Origin: Devriesea agamarum
Lineage (GTDB): Bacteria > Actinomycetota > Actinomycetes > Actinomycetales > Dermabacteraceae
NCBI RefSeq assembly: GCF_900070355.1
Contig: NZ_LN849456.1
Location: 2,232,001 to 2,296,000, forward strand
Direction of reading: 5' to 3'
DNA: 64,000 nucleotides
In this document: one piece after another, positions 57,139 through 63,955 of the stretch
Layout of the letters: each line of letters begins with the position of its first letter
Numbering within the stretch: position 1 is the first letter of the stretch
The notes under the pieces: generated by a model
What the model was told of the DNA's origin: nothing
The model's database searches: none
The model's input: the letters and a program-made list of their open reading frames with translations, nothing else
Made by a program: the position numbers and the translations under genes

Positions 57139-57868
57139 CATGAAGCGCATCCCACAAAATCGCGGCGCGAGCACGGACCCCGCGTGCATCGCGGAACCGC
57201 GCACGCCACACCTCACCTGGGTCCTCTCCCGCAAGCACGGCCGTCCACAGATAGAAGCCGGGCTTACCGCGCATCGCAGGCAGGTTTCCGGTGGCAGCGG
57301 CAAACGGAACCTCACCGCCGAGATCGTGGGCGAGGCGGGTCAGATCCTCGCGTTTATCTGCCGACAGAATCTCCCAGGTGCGGTTGCGATCATGCCCAGA
57401 CTTGCCCATTGCATCCCGCGCCGAATGCAAAAGCAGCAGCAGACGCTGACCTCGCAGCGATGGCACCTCGATATCCCAGCCTGCCAGCGTGACTTTCTCC
57501 CGTTCCGCCCACAGCGTCTCGAAGGTGCGAACCGGATCCTGGTCGAGGCCCGGGAACGTGCGATGCACATCCACCGTGCCCCAGGTGCGGTGGTAAAACG
57601 TCGCGGCGTGATGGAACACCGAGCCATGCCGGAAGTGGGTGATCTGCTCCCAGTCATGCGCTATCAGGGTGCTAAGATACTGTTCGACGTCATGTGGGTG
57701 AATTATGACGTCGCAATCGCTGCTCGCAGGGCGTCCATCTGCAAGCTTGGGATGCAGAGCCACTCCTTTGATATGCAGAATGCGGGCGCCTGCCTCGCGT
57801 CCGATGAATTCAAGGCAGGCGTGCCCGAGCTCCAAAAGAGCCGGGATGGAAACCTGATCGATGGACAT
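57008..57868 (-). CDS. NTP_transf_5-family nucleotidyltransferase-like protein
   Basis: 286 aa from ATG 57868; a longer upstream frame lacks family features. HIKGVALHPKLADGRPASSD and CDVIIHPHDVEQYLSTL show the conserved K34-G35 and the metal D51-x-D53. A third acidic residue is in WGTVDVHRTFPGL (D100). VPSLRGQRLLLLLHSARDAM is the alpha-helical region typical of PF14907 (uncharacterised nucleotidyltransferase). Relatives often occur with PqqD-like proteins and HPr-kinase-like proteins in peptide-modification and polysaccharide loci. The function is not established. The end overlaps the VanZ-like gene by 131 bp, tail to tail. The opposite strand of 57008-57868 also shows an open frame, but it has no family signature. 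Confidence 0.82.
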   Translation of the reverse strand: MSIDQVSIPALLELGHACLEFIGREAGARILHIKGVALHPKLADGRPASSDCDVIIHPHDVEQYLSTLIAHDWEQITHFRHGSVFHHAATFYHRTWGTVDVHRTFPGLDQDPVRTFETLWAEREKVTLAGWDIEVPSLRGQRLLLLLHSARDAMGKSGHDRNRTWEILSADKREDLTRLAHDLGGEVPFAAATGNLPAMRGKPGFYLWTAVLAGEDPGEVWRARFRDARGVRARAAILWDALHVNPDHLRLRLGRTPTLRDCIQEWFLRFPRAAMSLLHHRRRVDD

Positions 57869-57977
57869 GTGACCATCGTAGGTGCATTGCGGACATCGGA
57901 CCGAACCAGGTCCGGATGGGCAGGCGCTCAGGACGGAACAGTACGTCCCTCGAGAACGACGATAAGGACACGACGAC

Positions 57978-59186
57978 ATGTGGATGCTTGAGGGGCGGCG
58001 CCAGTCCTATGCCTGGGGCTCGGTCGATGCGTTGCCGCGTCTCCTGGGGGTGGAGCCCGATCAGGATCCATTTGCTGAGATCTGGTTCGGTGCCCATCCC
58101 GTGGCGCCGGCACTAGTGCAGCGAGATGGCGGGCCGATCACGCTTGATGCGTTCATCCAATCCCAACCTCGGCGCGTGCTGGGGGATGCTTCACTGCGTA
58201 GATTCGGGCCCACACTGCCCTATCTGCTGAAGATGATTGCTCCGGCCAAACCTCTGTCGCTTCAGGTGCATCCGAGCCTGAACCATGCCCGGGAGTCCTA
58301 TGCTGCGGAAAACGCAGCCGGTATCGCGCTGGATGATCCGGCGCGCAACTATCGCGATGACAATCACAAGCCTGAAATGATTTTCGCCCTCAGCCGGTTC
58401 GAGGCTCTGTGCGGCTTTCGCACCCCTCGTCGCGCGGCATCCATCTTGGAGGGACTGGGCGTAGATCTCACAGATCGTTTGCACGCACTGCTGTGCTCGC
58501 AGCCGACGGCGACAGGTATGCGTGCGGCATTTCGGGCACTGCTGTCCCCGCACATTGAAGTCACACCCACGATGATTGAACAGGTGGTTGTCGCTTGCTC
58601 GCATCGCCTGTGCGAAGGCACGTCGCCGTCGCCCCGTATCGATGCGATTGTCGCTTCGCTGCACGAGCACCATCCGGGGGATCCCGGGGTGCTGACCGCC
58701 CTTCTACTGAATCCAGTCACGCTTGAGGCGGGGGAAGCGATGTTTGTTCCGGCGGGGGCTGTTCACTGTTACCTGAGCGGGCTCGCTGTGGAGATTATGG
58801 CTGCATCAGATAACGTGCTGCGAGCTGGGCTTACGCCCAAGCGGGTTGACGCGGACGAAATGCTGCGCTGCGTCAGTTGTGTGGCAGCTCCTCCCATGCG
58901 GGTGGCCGCTGAACGGGCTGTCGGCGGCACCGATGTGTTTTACGCACCGGTCGATGATTTTGAACTGTCGGTAACCCGGTTAGAAGGCGGCAGGTCATTT
59001 CAGCCGCGCACTCGGATTCCGGGGTCCGGGGCTCGGATCTTACTGGCGGTTGAGGGGGAGATCTTGGTGGAGACCGGAACGGGCCGCATGCTGGTGCGCG
59101 CGGGAGAAGCCGTGCTGGTCGCCGACGAGGATGGGGACGTGTGGGCTGGCGGTTGCGGGTGCGTGGTTCAGGGGGCGGTTCCGTGA
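57978..59186 (+). CDS. manA: Mannose-6-phosphate isomerase (class I)
   Basis: 402 aa from ATG 57978 with SD AAGGAC; a second ATG (MWM) follows at 57984. The cupin-type class I PMI is shown by KMIAPAKPLSLQVHPSLNHA with zinc ligand H in Q-V-H-P, DDNHKPEMIFAL, and FVPAGAVHCYLSGLAVEIMA with LRAGLTPKRVD. The enzyme interconverts fructose-6-phosphate and mannose-6-phosphate and feeds GDP-mannose and related sugar donors. It leads into the PqqD gene with a GTGA overlap, forming one transcription unit. The location in the glycan locus suits a role in supplying mannose units. Confidence 0.95.
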   Translation: MWMLEGRRQSYAWGSVDALPRLLGVEPDQDPFAEIWFGAHPVAPALVQRDGGPITLDAFIQSQPRRVLGDASLRRFGPTLPYLLKMIAPAKPLSLQVHPSLNHARESYAAENAAGIALDDPARNYRDDNHKPEMIFALSRFEALCGFRTPRRAASILEGLGVDLTDRLHALLCSQPTATGMRAAFRALLSPHIEVTPTMIEQVVVACSHRLCEGTSPSPRIDAIVASLHEHHPGDPGVLTALLLNPVTLEAGEAMFVPAGAVHCYLSGLAVEIMAASDNVLRAGLTPKRVDADEMLRCVSCVAAPPMRVAAERAVGGTDVFYAPVDDFELSVTRLEGGRSFQPRTRIPGSGARILLAVEGEILVETGTGRMLVRAGEAVLVADEDGDVWAGGCGCVVQGAVP

Positions 59187-59602
59187 CTCAGTCCCGCGTA
59201 GTGAACACTCCGGGTGGGTCGGGGTCATCGCCTGTATCGTCACGAAACATGGTGACACTTCACCCGTGGGTGGCTTTTACCGACGACGGCGAGGACTTAG
59301 CACTGGGCAGGATTCCGGATGGGCCCGTGGTGCGGGTATCTGGGCCCGTTGCCATCCTGTGCGATCTGCTGATCGCACGCCGAGAGCAGGAGGGCCCAGG
59401 TTTGCGCGTTGACGATCTGCTGACGGAAGTCCTCGAAAGCTACGATGATGTTCCCGATCAGGCGCGGGATCAGCTTCTTGGGCTGCTCAATGATCTGGTC
59501 GCTCACGGCTTTGTGGTGGTTAGCGATGGCATGTCCGCGAGTTCGGGGGAACGGGAGCACATCCGACCAGGACGACCCCAGCAGGAGCGACCTAGCCGAT
59601 GA
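59183..59602 (+). CDS. PqqD-like peptide chaperone-type protein
   Basis: 139 aa from GTG 59183, overlapping the manA stop. After a disordered leader, MVTLHPWVAFTDDGEDLALG starts a PqqD-like winged-helix fold, continuing VVRVSGPVAILCDLLIA, LLTEVLESYDDVPDQARDQL and LGLLNDLVAHGFVVVSD. PqqD-type RiPP recognition elements bind leader peptides in PQQ, lasso peptide and SPASM-type systems, but PqqD-fold proteins also occur in polysaccharide and cell-envelope loci. No precursor peptide is evident here. Coupled to the next gene by overlap (stop at 59602, start at 59599). Confidence 0.83.
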   Translation: MTQSRVVNTPGGSGSSPVSSRNMVTLHPWVAFTDDGEDLALGRIPDGPVVRVSGPVAILCDLLIARREQEGPGLRVDDLLTEVLESYDDVPDQARDQLLGLLNDLVAHGFVVVSDGMSASSGEREHIRPGRPQQERPSR

Positions 59603-61038
59603 ATCACTCTGACCAGGATCCACCGAGACATGGCTTCACAGGTGCCATTGATGCGCAAGGTGCTGTGCATATGCGGGGCGTTGAGTATCCCCAGTGCACT
59701 GGAGATACCCAGAGTGTGGGATCTTCCGATTCCCTGTCGCACCCGGATTACTTAGATATTGAAGCTGCTGGCTGCTGGGCGCGCATTAGATTGCCCGAGG
59801 ATGCTGATGCTAGAGCGCATTTGATCTCTCTATGGGGGCATCTGCGTGCCGCTGATTCGCCCGTGTGCCAAGGGCGGTTGGCGGGCGTTGAACAGCGGAT
59901 GTCTGCCGAACCTTCGATCGTGGTCGGTCCACCAACAAGTTTGGGGCCCGGTTACGACTTTGACCTATCGGGTCAGCTCACGCTGGAACTGCTGTGCCAC
60001 CTGGTGGGGTCGCGACTGCTGTTGCATGCCGGGGTGGTTGATGTCGATGATCTCGGTCCGGTGCTGCTGATCGGACCCTCAGGGGCGGGCAAATCGACCG
60101 CTACCATCGAGTTGGCTCGCCACGGACTTTACCTCACCGACGAAATGGCCTGCCTAGACCCGCGGACCCTCGCGGTTGAGGCCTATGCCAAACCGATATC
60201 TCGGGTGGTGAGTGAGGGACAACGACCTACGGATTCGATTCGTTCGCGCTACAAAGAAGACTTTGCGCCATCGGCGCTGGGCATGCGCGTCGGCGATCGA
60301 GCTAGTGCGCCGGTCGCGGTGGTGCTGCTGGAACGCAGTGACCATCACCAGGGGCCGCCCGTGCTCACGTCGGCCTCGTTGATGGAAGCGTTGCCCTTTA
60401 TCGTGAGCCAGTCCAGCTCGGTGTGGGCGCTGCCGGACGCGTTGCAGCTGCTAGTGCGATTGTGCCGGGGCCAGTTTGGGGTGCTCAAGGCGTCCTACCG
60501 GGAAGCTGGTGATCTGGTGACAGCGCTGCGCAGTTCCCTGACTGGCGCCCCGGAACAGATGTGGGAGCATCTGCCGCTCTCGCAGGCGGTGGGTGTGGCT
60601 GCGGGGCAGACGACGAAGAACTCAGGTGATTTTTCAGGCACGGTCTGCTCTGCACGCATGATCGAATCCGCACATGCGTTTGGCTTAGCGGGCACGATTG
60701 GCCCCGCCCATCCGGTCGAGCCCAGTGACTCAGGAACCGAGACCATTGAGGGTAAGGATTTAACCGGCTGCTCCTACCAGTTGCTTCCCTTTGCTGATGC
60801 GGGGCTCCTGCCGGAAGGGTTGATGATTTTGCGCGACAGTCAGGTCATCACCTTGAGCGGGGCTGGCGCTGCCGTGTGGCTATCCCTGTACGAAGATGGC
60901 GTGTTGTCCTATGCCCAGCTTTTAGAGTATGCGCTGAACTCCGGAGAAGACGTTCCTCCCGCCCTGATCGAGGACGGTCTGCGCACTGCGTTGAGCAGCC
61001 TCATTGGCAACCGGCTAGCGACGACTCTCCCCAGCTAA
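59599..61038 (+). CDS. HPr-kinase-like ATPase with C-terminal PqqD domain
   Basis: 479 aa from ATG 59599, overlapping the PqqD stop. A disordered first 45 residues precede a beta-rich part. The kinase-like core has PVLLIGPSGAGKSTATIELA (P-loop 159-167), then HGLYLTDEMACLDP (acidic T-D-E at 180-182), AKPISRVV and a Walker-B-like VAVVLLER. This is the HPr kinase/phosphorylase fold, seen in lasso-peptide kinases and in surface-polysaccharide-linked proteins of unknown role. The C-terminus (about 400-479) is a second PqqD-like domain: GLMILRDSQVITLSGAGAAV, LSYAQLLEYAL and ALSSLIGNRLAT. A kinase acting on a peptide, a sugar or an anchored acceptor is possible; the substrate is unknown. Confidence 0.8.
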   Translation: MNHSDQDPPRHGFTGAIDAQGAVHMRGVEYPQCTGDTQSVGSSDSLSHPDYLDIEAAGCWARIRLPEDADARAHLISLWGHLRAADSPVCQGRLAGVEQRMSAEPSIVVGPPTSLGPGYDFDLSGQLTLELLCHLVGSRLLLHAGVVDVDDLGPVLLIGPSGAGKSTATIELARHGLYLTDEMACLDPRTLAVEAYAKPISRVVSEGQRPTDSIRSRYKEDFAPSALGMRVGDRASAPVAVVLLERSDHHQGPPVLTSASLMEALPFIVSQSSSVWALPDALQLLVRLCRGQFGVLKASYREAGDLVTALRSSLTGAPEQMWEHLPLSQAVGVAAGQTTKNSGDFSGTVCSARMIESAHAFGLAGTIGPAHPVEPSDSGTETIEGKDLTGCSYQLLPFADAGLLPEGLMILRDSQVITLSGAGAAVWLSLYEDGVLSYAQLLEYALNSGEDVPPALIEDGLRTALSSLIGNRLATTLPS

Positions 61039-61147
61039 GGCACAGATACGGGCTGGCTGACAGAAACCCGGGGGAGTTGGGCGTAGGTCCGGGCGCAACT
61101 GGCTATACCAGAGCGGGGCAAGGGGCCGAGCGTTTCCGTGTGCATTG

Positions 61148-61211
61148 GGGGTGCAAGGCTCGTGGGGTGCAAGGCTCGTGGGGTGCAAGGTTTGCGGGGC
61201 GTAAGGCTTGC
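61148..61211. repeat. Four 16-bp tandem units in a convergent spacer
   Basis: Units start at 61148, 61164, 61180 and 61196 (consensus ggggtgcaaggctcgt). The first two are identical, the third and fourth diverge at several positions. They lie between the (+) kinase-like gene and the (-) MauE-Trx gene. No coding role is supported. Confidence 0.85.
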
Positions 61212-61235
61212 GGAGCGCCCTGGATCGGAGCGGTT

Positions 61236-61273
61236 TGCTCTGGTTACCCGGGAGTGCTCTGGTTACCCGGGAA
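61236..61273. repeat. 19-bp tandem duplication overlapping the MauE-Trx stop codon
   Basis: Bases 61236-61254 and 61255-61273 differ only at the last position (tgctctggttacccgggag/a). The minus-strand stop TAA (tta at 61263-61265) is contained in the second unit; the first unit is outside the gene. Confidence 0.85.
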
Positions 61274-62297
61274 TGCCCGGGGCCGAGGTGCTCTCCGACA
61301 GGTGCTCGGTCACCTCGGTGTGAATGTCGCGCACAAACTGAATAATCTGGTCGGGTCCGGATACTGGCCCACCGGCCAGCAGGCCATCAGCTCCTAACAA
61401 GACCGCTGAAGGTGCGCCGGGGTAGTCCATGACCAGTGACACGCTGTCGTTGTGGTCGAACAGGATGTTCGCATCCTCAATACCGTGGTCACGGATTTTT
61501 TGTATTCCGTCATCGTCCGAGGTGCCGAAAACCATGACTTTCACATCGAGAATGCTTGATAGTGAGCGGGTCCACTCGGGAACGAGGGGCAACACATCGT
61601 GGCAGTACCGGCACCAGGGCGTCACCATGACCAGCACGACGGCCCGTGTGCTGGCGAGCTGGCGAAGAGTCACATTCTCACCGGCAGACGTTGTGGCAAG
61701 ACCCATCGGGATGGGTGTGCGGAGGTAGTCGTCTTCAGCCGGGGATAAACCGGATGAGGGGGCAGCTGCTCGGCCCGGGCTGAGGATGAGCGACGCCAGC
61801 ACCCCGGCGGCGCACAGCGCGATCAGGCCCCATAGCGCAGACCATCCATGCTCAGACAAGTAGGACCATAGCCCGCCGCCAAGCGTAGATACCAGCGAAA
61901 AAACAAGGGCGAAGCCGAGCAGAAGAAGATTGCGGACTAGGGTGCGGACGGTGACCTGCATCGGGGCAAGCTTGCCGAAACAGCCACAGTCAACAGGATC
62001 ATCGAACCGCAGCGCCCGCGCGATGAGCACCGTATAGACCAGCATGAGGGCGACCGTTGCCCACGCCGCGGCGCGTCCGAGCATCCCCGCCGCACCTCCT
62101 AGGCCCGTGAGCGTCAACCCGATGGCGAGCAGAGCTTCGATGGTCGGCAGACACAGCGCCCACCAGGTTTTCTCGAACGGTCGGGGTAGACGCAGGTCAC
62201 GTGCGGCCCGACGGGTCCCAGGAACATCCAGGTATTTGGCGATGGCACTGACCGCCAGCACGGCAGTCAGCACGAACCAGCAGATCACGACGAACAT
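61263..62297 (-). CDS. MauE-like membrane protein fused to a thioredoxin-like domain
   Basis: 344 aa from ATG 62297 with SD AAAGGA about 9 nt upstream; a GTG at 62315 is in frame. Residues 1-175 have four to five helices of the MauE/DoxX type, with CGCFG (C104/C106) in DDPVDCGCFGKLAPMQVTVR. Residues about 185-344 are a thioredoxin-like (AhpC/TlpA) domain with the pair C229/C232 (VTPWCRYCHDVLPLVP) and cis-Pro region near YPGAPSAVLLG. MauE, TlpA-like and Trx functions are linked in methylamine dehydrogenase maturation and extracytoplasmic disulfide handling. Fusion is known in actinobacteria, but the partner here is unknown. It would shuttle electrons across the membrane to reduce a cell-surface protein disulfide. 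Confidence 0.88.
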   Translation of the reverse strand: MFVVICWFVLTAVLAVSAIAKYLDVPGTRRAARDLRLPRPFEKTWWALCLPTIEALLAIGLTLTGLGGAAGMLGRAAAWATVALMLVYTVLIARALRFDDPVDCGCFGKLAPMQVTVRTLVRNLLLLGFALVFSLVSTLGGGLWSYLSEHGWSALWGLIALCAAGVLASLILSPGRAAAPSSGLSPAEDDYLRTPIPMGLATTSAGENVTLRQLASTRAVVLVMVTPWCRYCHDVLPLVPEWTRSLSSILDVKVMVFGTSDDDGIQKIRDHGIEDANILFDHNDSVSLVMDYPGAPSAVLLGADGLLAGGPVSGPDQIIQFVRDIHTEVTEHLSESTSAPGIPG

Positions 62298-62315
62298 GCC
62301 AGGATTTCCTTTCAC

Positions 62316-62541
62316 TTTCCGTCTCGCTGCGTTCTGCGGCGCTGCGGCTCAGCCAGGCGGTTTCTGCCGGTGATGTGTCATTCAATTATGTTCTGTCGGG
62401 CGCGCGGGATGGTCCATCAGCGTTTTGAGGCCCCACCCGCGTTCCGGAGGGACTGCGGCGTTATTGGGTCCGATCAGCATTTTGGAGGCCTCGCCTGTGT
62501 CTCAGAGGGCCCGCGGGCATTCTGAATGGGTCGTCCGGTGC
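62316..62541. repeat. Spacer with degenerate 56-62-bp repeats
   Basis: A segment starting ggtccatcagcgtttt at 62411 is followed by a related segment at 62467 (ggtccgatcagcatttt) and a more distant one at 62529. Agreement is partial and was judged by eye. It lies upstream of the (-) MauE-Trx gene start and downstream of the (-) LacI gene end. No promoter was clear. Confidence 0.5.
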
Positions 62542-63561
62542 TCAGCTGTTCGGCGGGGCGGTGGATCCCCGCAGGATGAGATCGGCTGGGATCTCCACGG
62601 ATTCGGTGTCCAGTCCTAGCGCGAGACGGGTGGCAGCAGCGCCAATCTGTGAGAAACGCAAGCGTACGGTAGACAGGGCGGGAGTCATCGCGGAGGCGTA
62701 CGGGTGGTCGTCAAACCCGATAATTGACACCTTGCCGGGGACGGAGATGCCCAAAGCCGTGAGTTCAGCAACGACGCCAGCGGCAAGGTCATCATTTCCG
62801 CACAGCACCGCGGTGGTCCGGCGCTCTGCGACAATGCGGGCCAGTCGACGACCCGTAGTGACCGACCAACCGACGCCCAGCGGTTCGGGCCGGTTCAGTC
62901 CGCGAGCGGCTAGTGCGTCGCGCCAGCCTTGGGCACGAGGGTCTGGATAGTTGGCCGGGGGCACGCCAATGTAGTCGACGTGATGATGCCCGAGGTCGAG
63001 CAGATAGTCGGTGGCCTGCTGTGCTCCGCGGCGGTCGTCGGTCCAAGCGCGCGGGTACTGTTCGGTTTCTCCGTCTGGTTGGCCACCGGCGATTGCGAGG
63101 GGGAGATCTACGGGTAGTTCGTGGATCAGTGTGTTGCAGGGGGTATCGAACTCCATGACCACAACGCCATCGAGTTTTTCAGTCAGGAGCTGGGCGATGG
63201 TGTCGGCGCGCGATGCGACTGCGCCTGGCACGAGGTGGATGGTCAGATTCGCGTCTAGATCGCGGGCTGTGTCCAGGGCGCCGGCCAGTGTCATCCAGTA
63301 TCCGCTGCGGCTGATATCGCTGGTGAGGATGGCGACATGCGGGCGGGCGGGTTCGTTTCTTCTGCCTTTGAGGTAGCCGAGTTCGCGGGCTGCCTCCTGC
63401 ACGGCGCGGTGAGTTGGGGAGCTGGAGGCGTCCTCGCGTGGCGAGTGGTGATTGGTGGACAGGGCTCGTGAGGCGGTGGGGATGGATACTCCTGCCCGCT
63501 GCGCAACGTCGCGCAGATGTGGGGGTTGCCAGGGTCGGCGCGGGGGGACGGGTTGTGACAC
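62542..63561 (-). CDS. LacI-family transcriptional regulator
   Basis: 339 aa from GTG 63561, giving MSQPVPPRRPWQPPHLRDVA; the helix-turn-helix is QRAGVSIPTASRALSTN, then AVQEAARELGYLKGRR. The hinge helix is less clear and an unusual stretch (HHSPREDASSSPTHR) is inserted after the recognition helix. The effector domain shows VAILTSDISRSGYWMTLAGA, DGVVVMEFDT, PLAIAGGQPDGE, TDDRRGAQQATDYLLDLGHH, AVLCGNDDLAAGVVAEL, SIIGFDDHPYASAMTPALST. Such proteins usually repress sugar uptake/catabolism. The gene divergent to it starts at 63956. Confidence 0.93.
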   Translation of the reverse strand: MSQPVPPRRPWQPPHLRDVAQRAGVSIPTASRALSTNHHSPREDASSSPTHRAVQEAARELGYLKGRRNEPARPHVAILTSDISRSGYWMTLAGALDTARDLDANLTIHLVPGAVASRADTIAQLLTEKLDGVVVMEFDTPCNTLIHELPVDLPLAIAGGQPDGETEQYPRAWTDDRRGAQQATDYLLDLGHHHVDYIGVPPANYPDPRAQGWRDALAARGLNRPEPLGVGWSVTTGRRLARIVAERRTTAVLCGNDDLAAGVVAELTALGISVPGKVSIIGFDDHPYASAMTPALSTVRLRFSQIGAAATRLALGLDTESVEIPADLILRGSTAPPNS

Positions 63562-63819
63562 GAGACCATCGTGTCACGCCGGGGTAGGCCGTCGGAGTTT
63601 TATCGTGAGATTTAGAAGATTAGCGACAGTGTTGTCGGCGGGTGGGACTGTGGGTCGGTTGGGGTGTGCGGGTAGTTGGGGGATGTTCTTGTGGCGCCCG
63701 GGGTGGTTCCAACGTTTCGGTGGCTGTGGCTTTTGTGGGTGTTAAAACGCCTGGTAAATGCGTGCACAGGAAGGTATTGAGGGGGTTGTTGTGATGTGTG
63801 TGACTGTTCGTTTGTGTAG
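63562..63819. other. Divergent spacer, G/T-rich, no recognised gene
   Basis: About 260 bp with a strong G/T bias on the plus strand and a few A-runs (ttaaaacgcc at 63739-63748). No clear LacI operator was identified. The short frames on the minus strand (63878-63612 and others) look random. Confidence 0.35.
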
Positions 63820-63849
63820 TTGAGTGGCCCAGATGAGAGGTCGTACACT
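63820..63849 (+). promoter_or_regulatory. Promoter of the rightmost (+) gene
   Basis: -35-like TTGAGT (63820-63825), 18-bp spacer, -10-like TACACT (63844-63849). Transcription would start near 63856, close to the palindrome at 63860-63874. Confidence 0.5.
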
Positions 63850-63859
63850 TGTCGCCTGT

Positions 63860-63874
63860 TGAGAATGACAATCA
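63860..63874. promoter_or_regulatory. Zur/Fur-like palindromic box
   Basis: TGAGAATGACAATCA matches the actinobacterial Zur-type consensus as I remember it (TGAaAATGAttttCA) at 11 of 15 positions, and a shifted core GAGAATGACAATC matches the Fur-box half-site GATAATGATAATC at 11 of 13. Being just after the likely transcription start, it suggests repression by a metal-sensing regulator. The match is by eye, not scored. Confidence 0.4.
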
Positions 63875-63955
63875 CCACCCTTCCCGATTTGGTGACCGTT
63901 CACAGAGCATCGGCACTGAAACACCCCGCTGAAACATGGAAAGACCGAGGCGCCC

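Noticed and set aside
57029-57991. A long open frame on the plus strand opposite the NTP_transf_5 gene (320 codons).
   Set aside because: It is the mirror of the NTP_transf_5 gene, has no family motif and no good SD; the minus-strand reading shows the conserved K-G and D-x-D residues.
61138-61323. A 61-codon frame across the 16-bp repeats as a possible precursor peptide gene.
   Set aside because: No Shine-Dalgarno sequence, low-complexity content derived from repeats, and it runs into the end of the convergent MauE-Trx gene.
57008-62297. A complete lasso-peptide gene cluster.
   Set aside because: No asparagine-synthetase-like cyclase, no B2 transglutaminase-like protease and no credible precursor were found, so only a similarity of parts is claimed.
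63739-63770. A LacI operator near ttaaaacgcc.
   Set aside because: The sequence lacks the required two-fold symmetry around a central CG.
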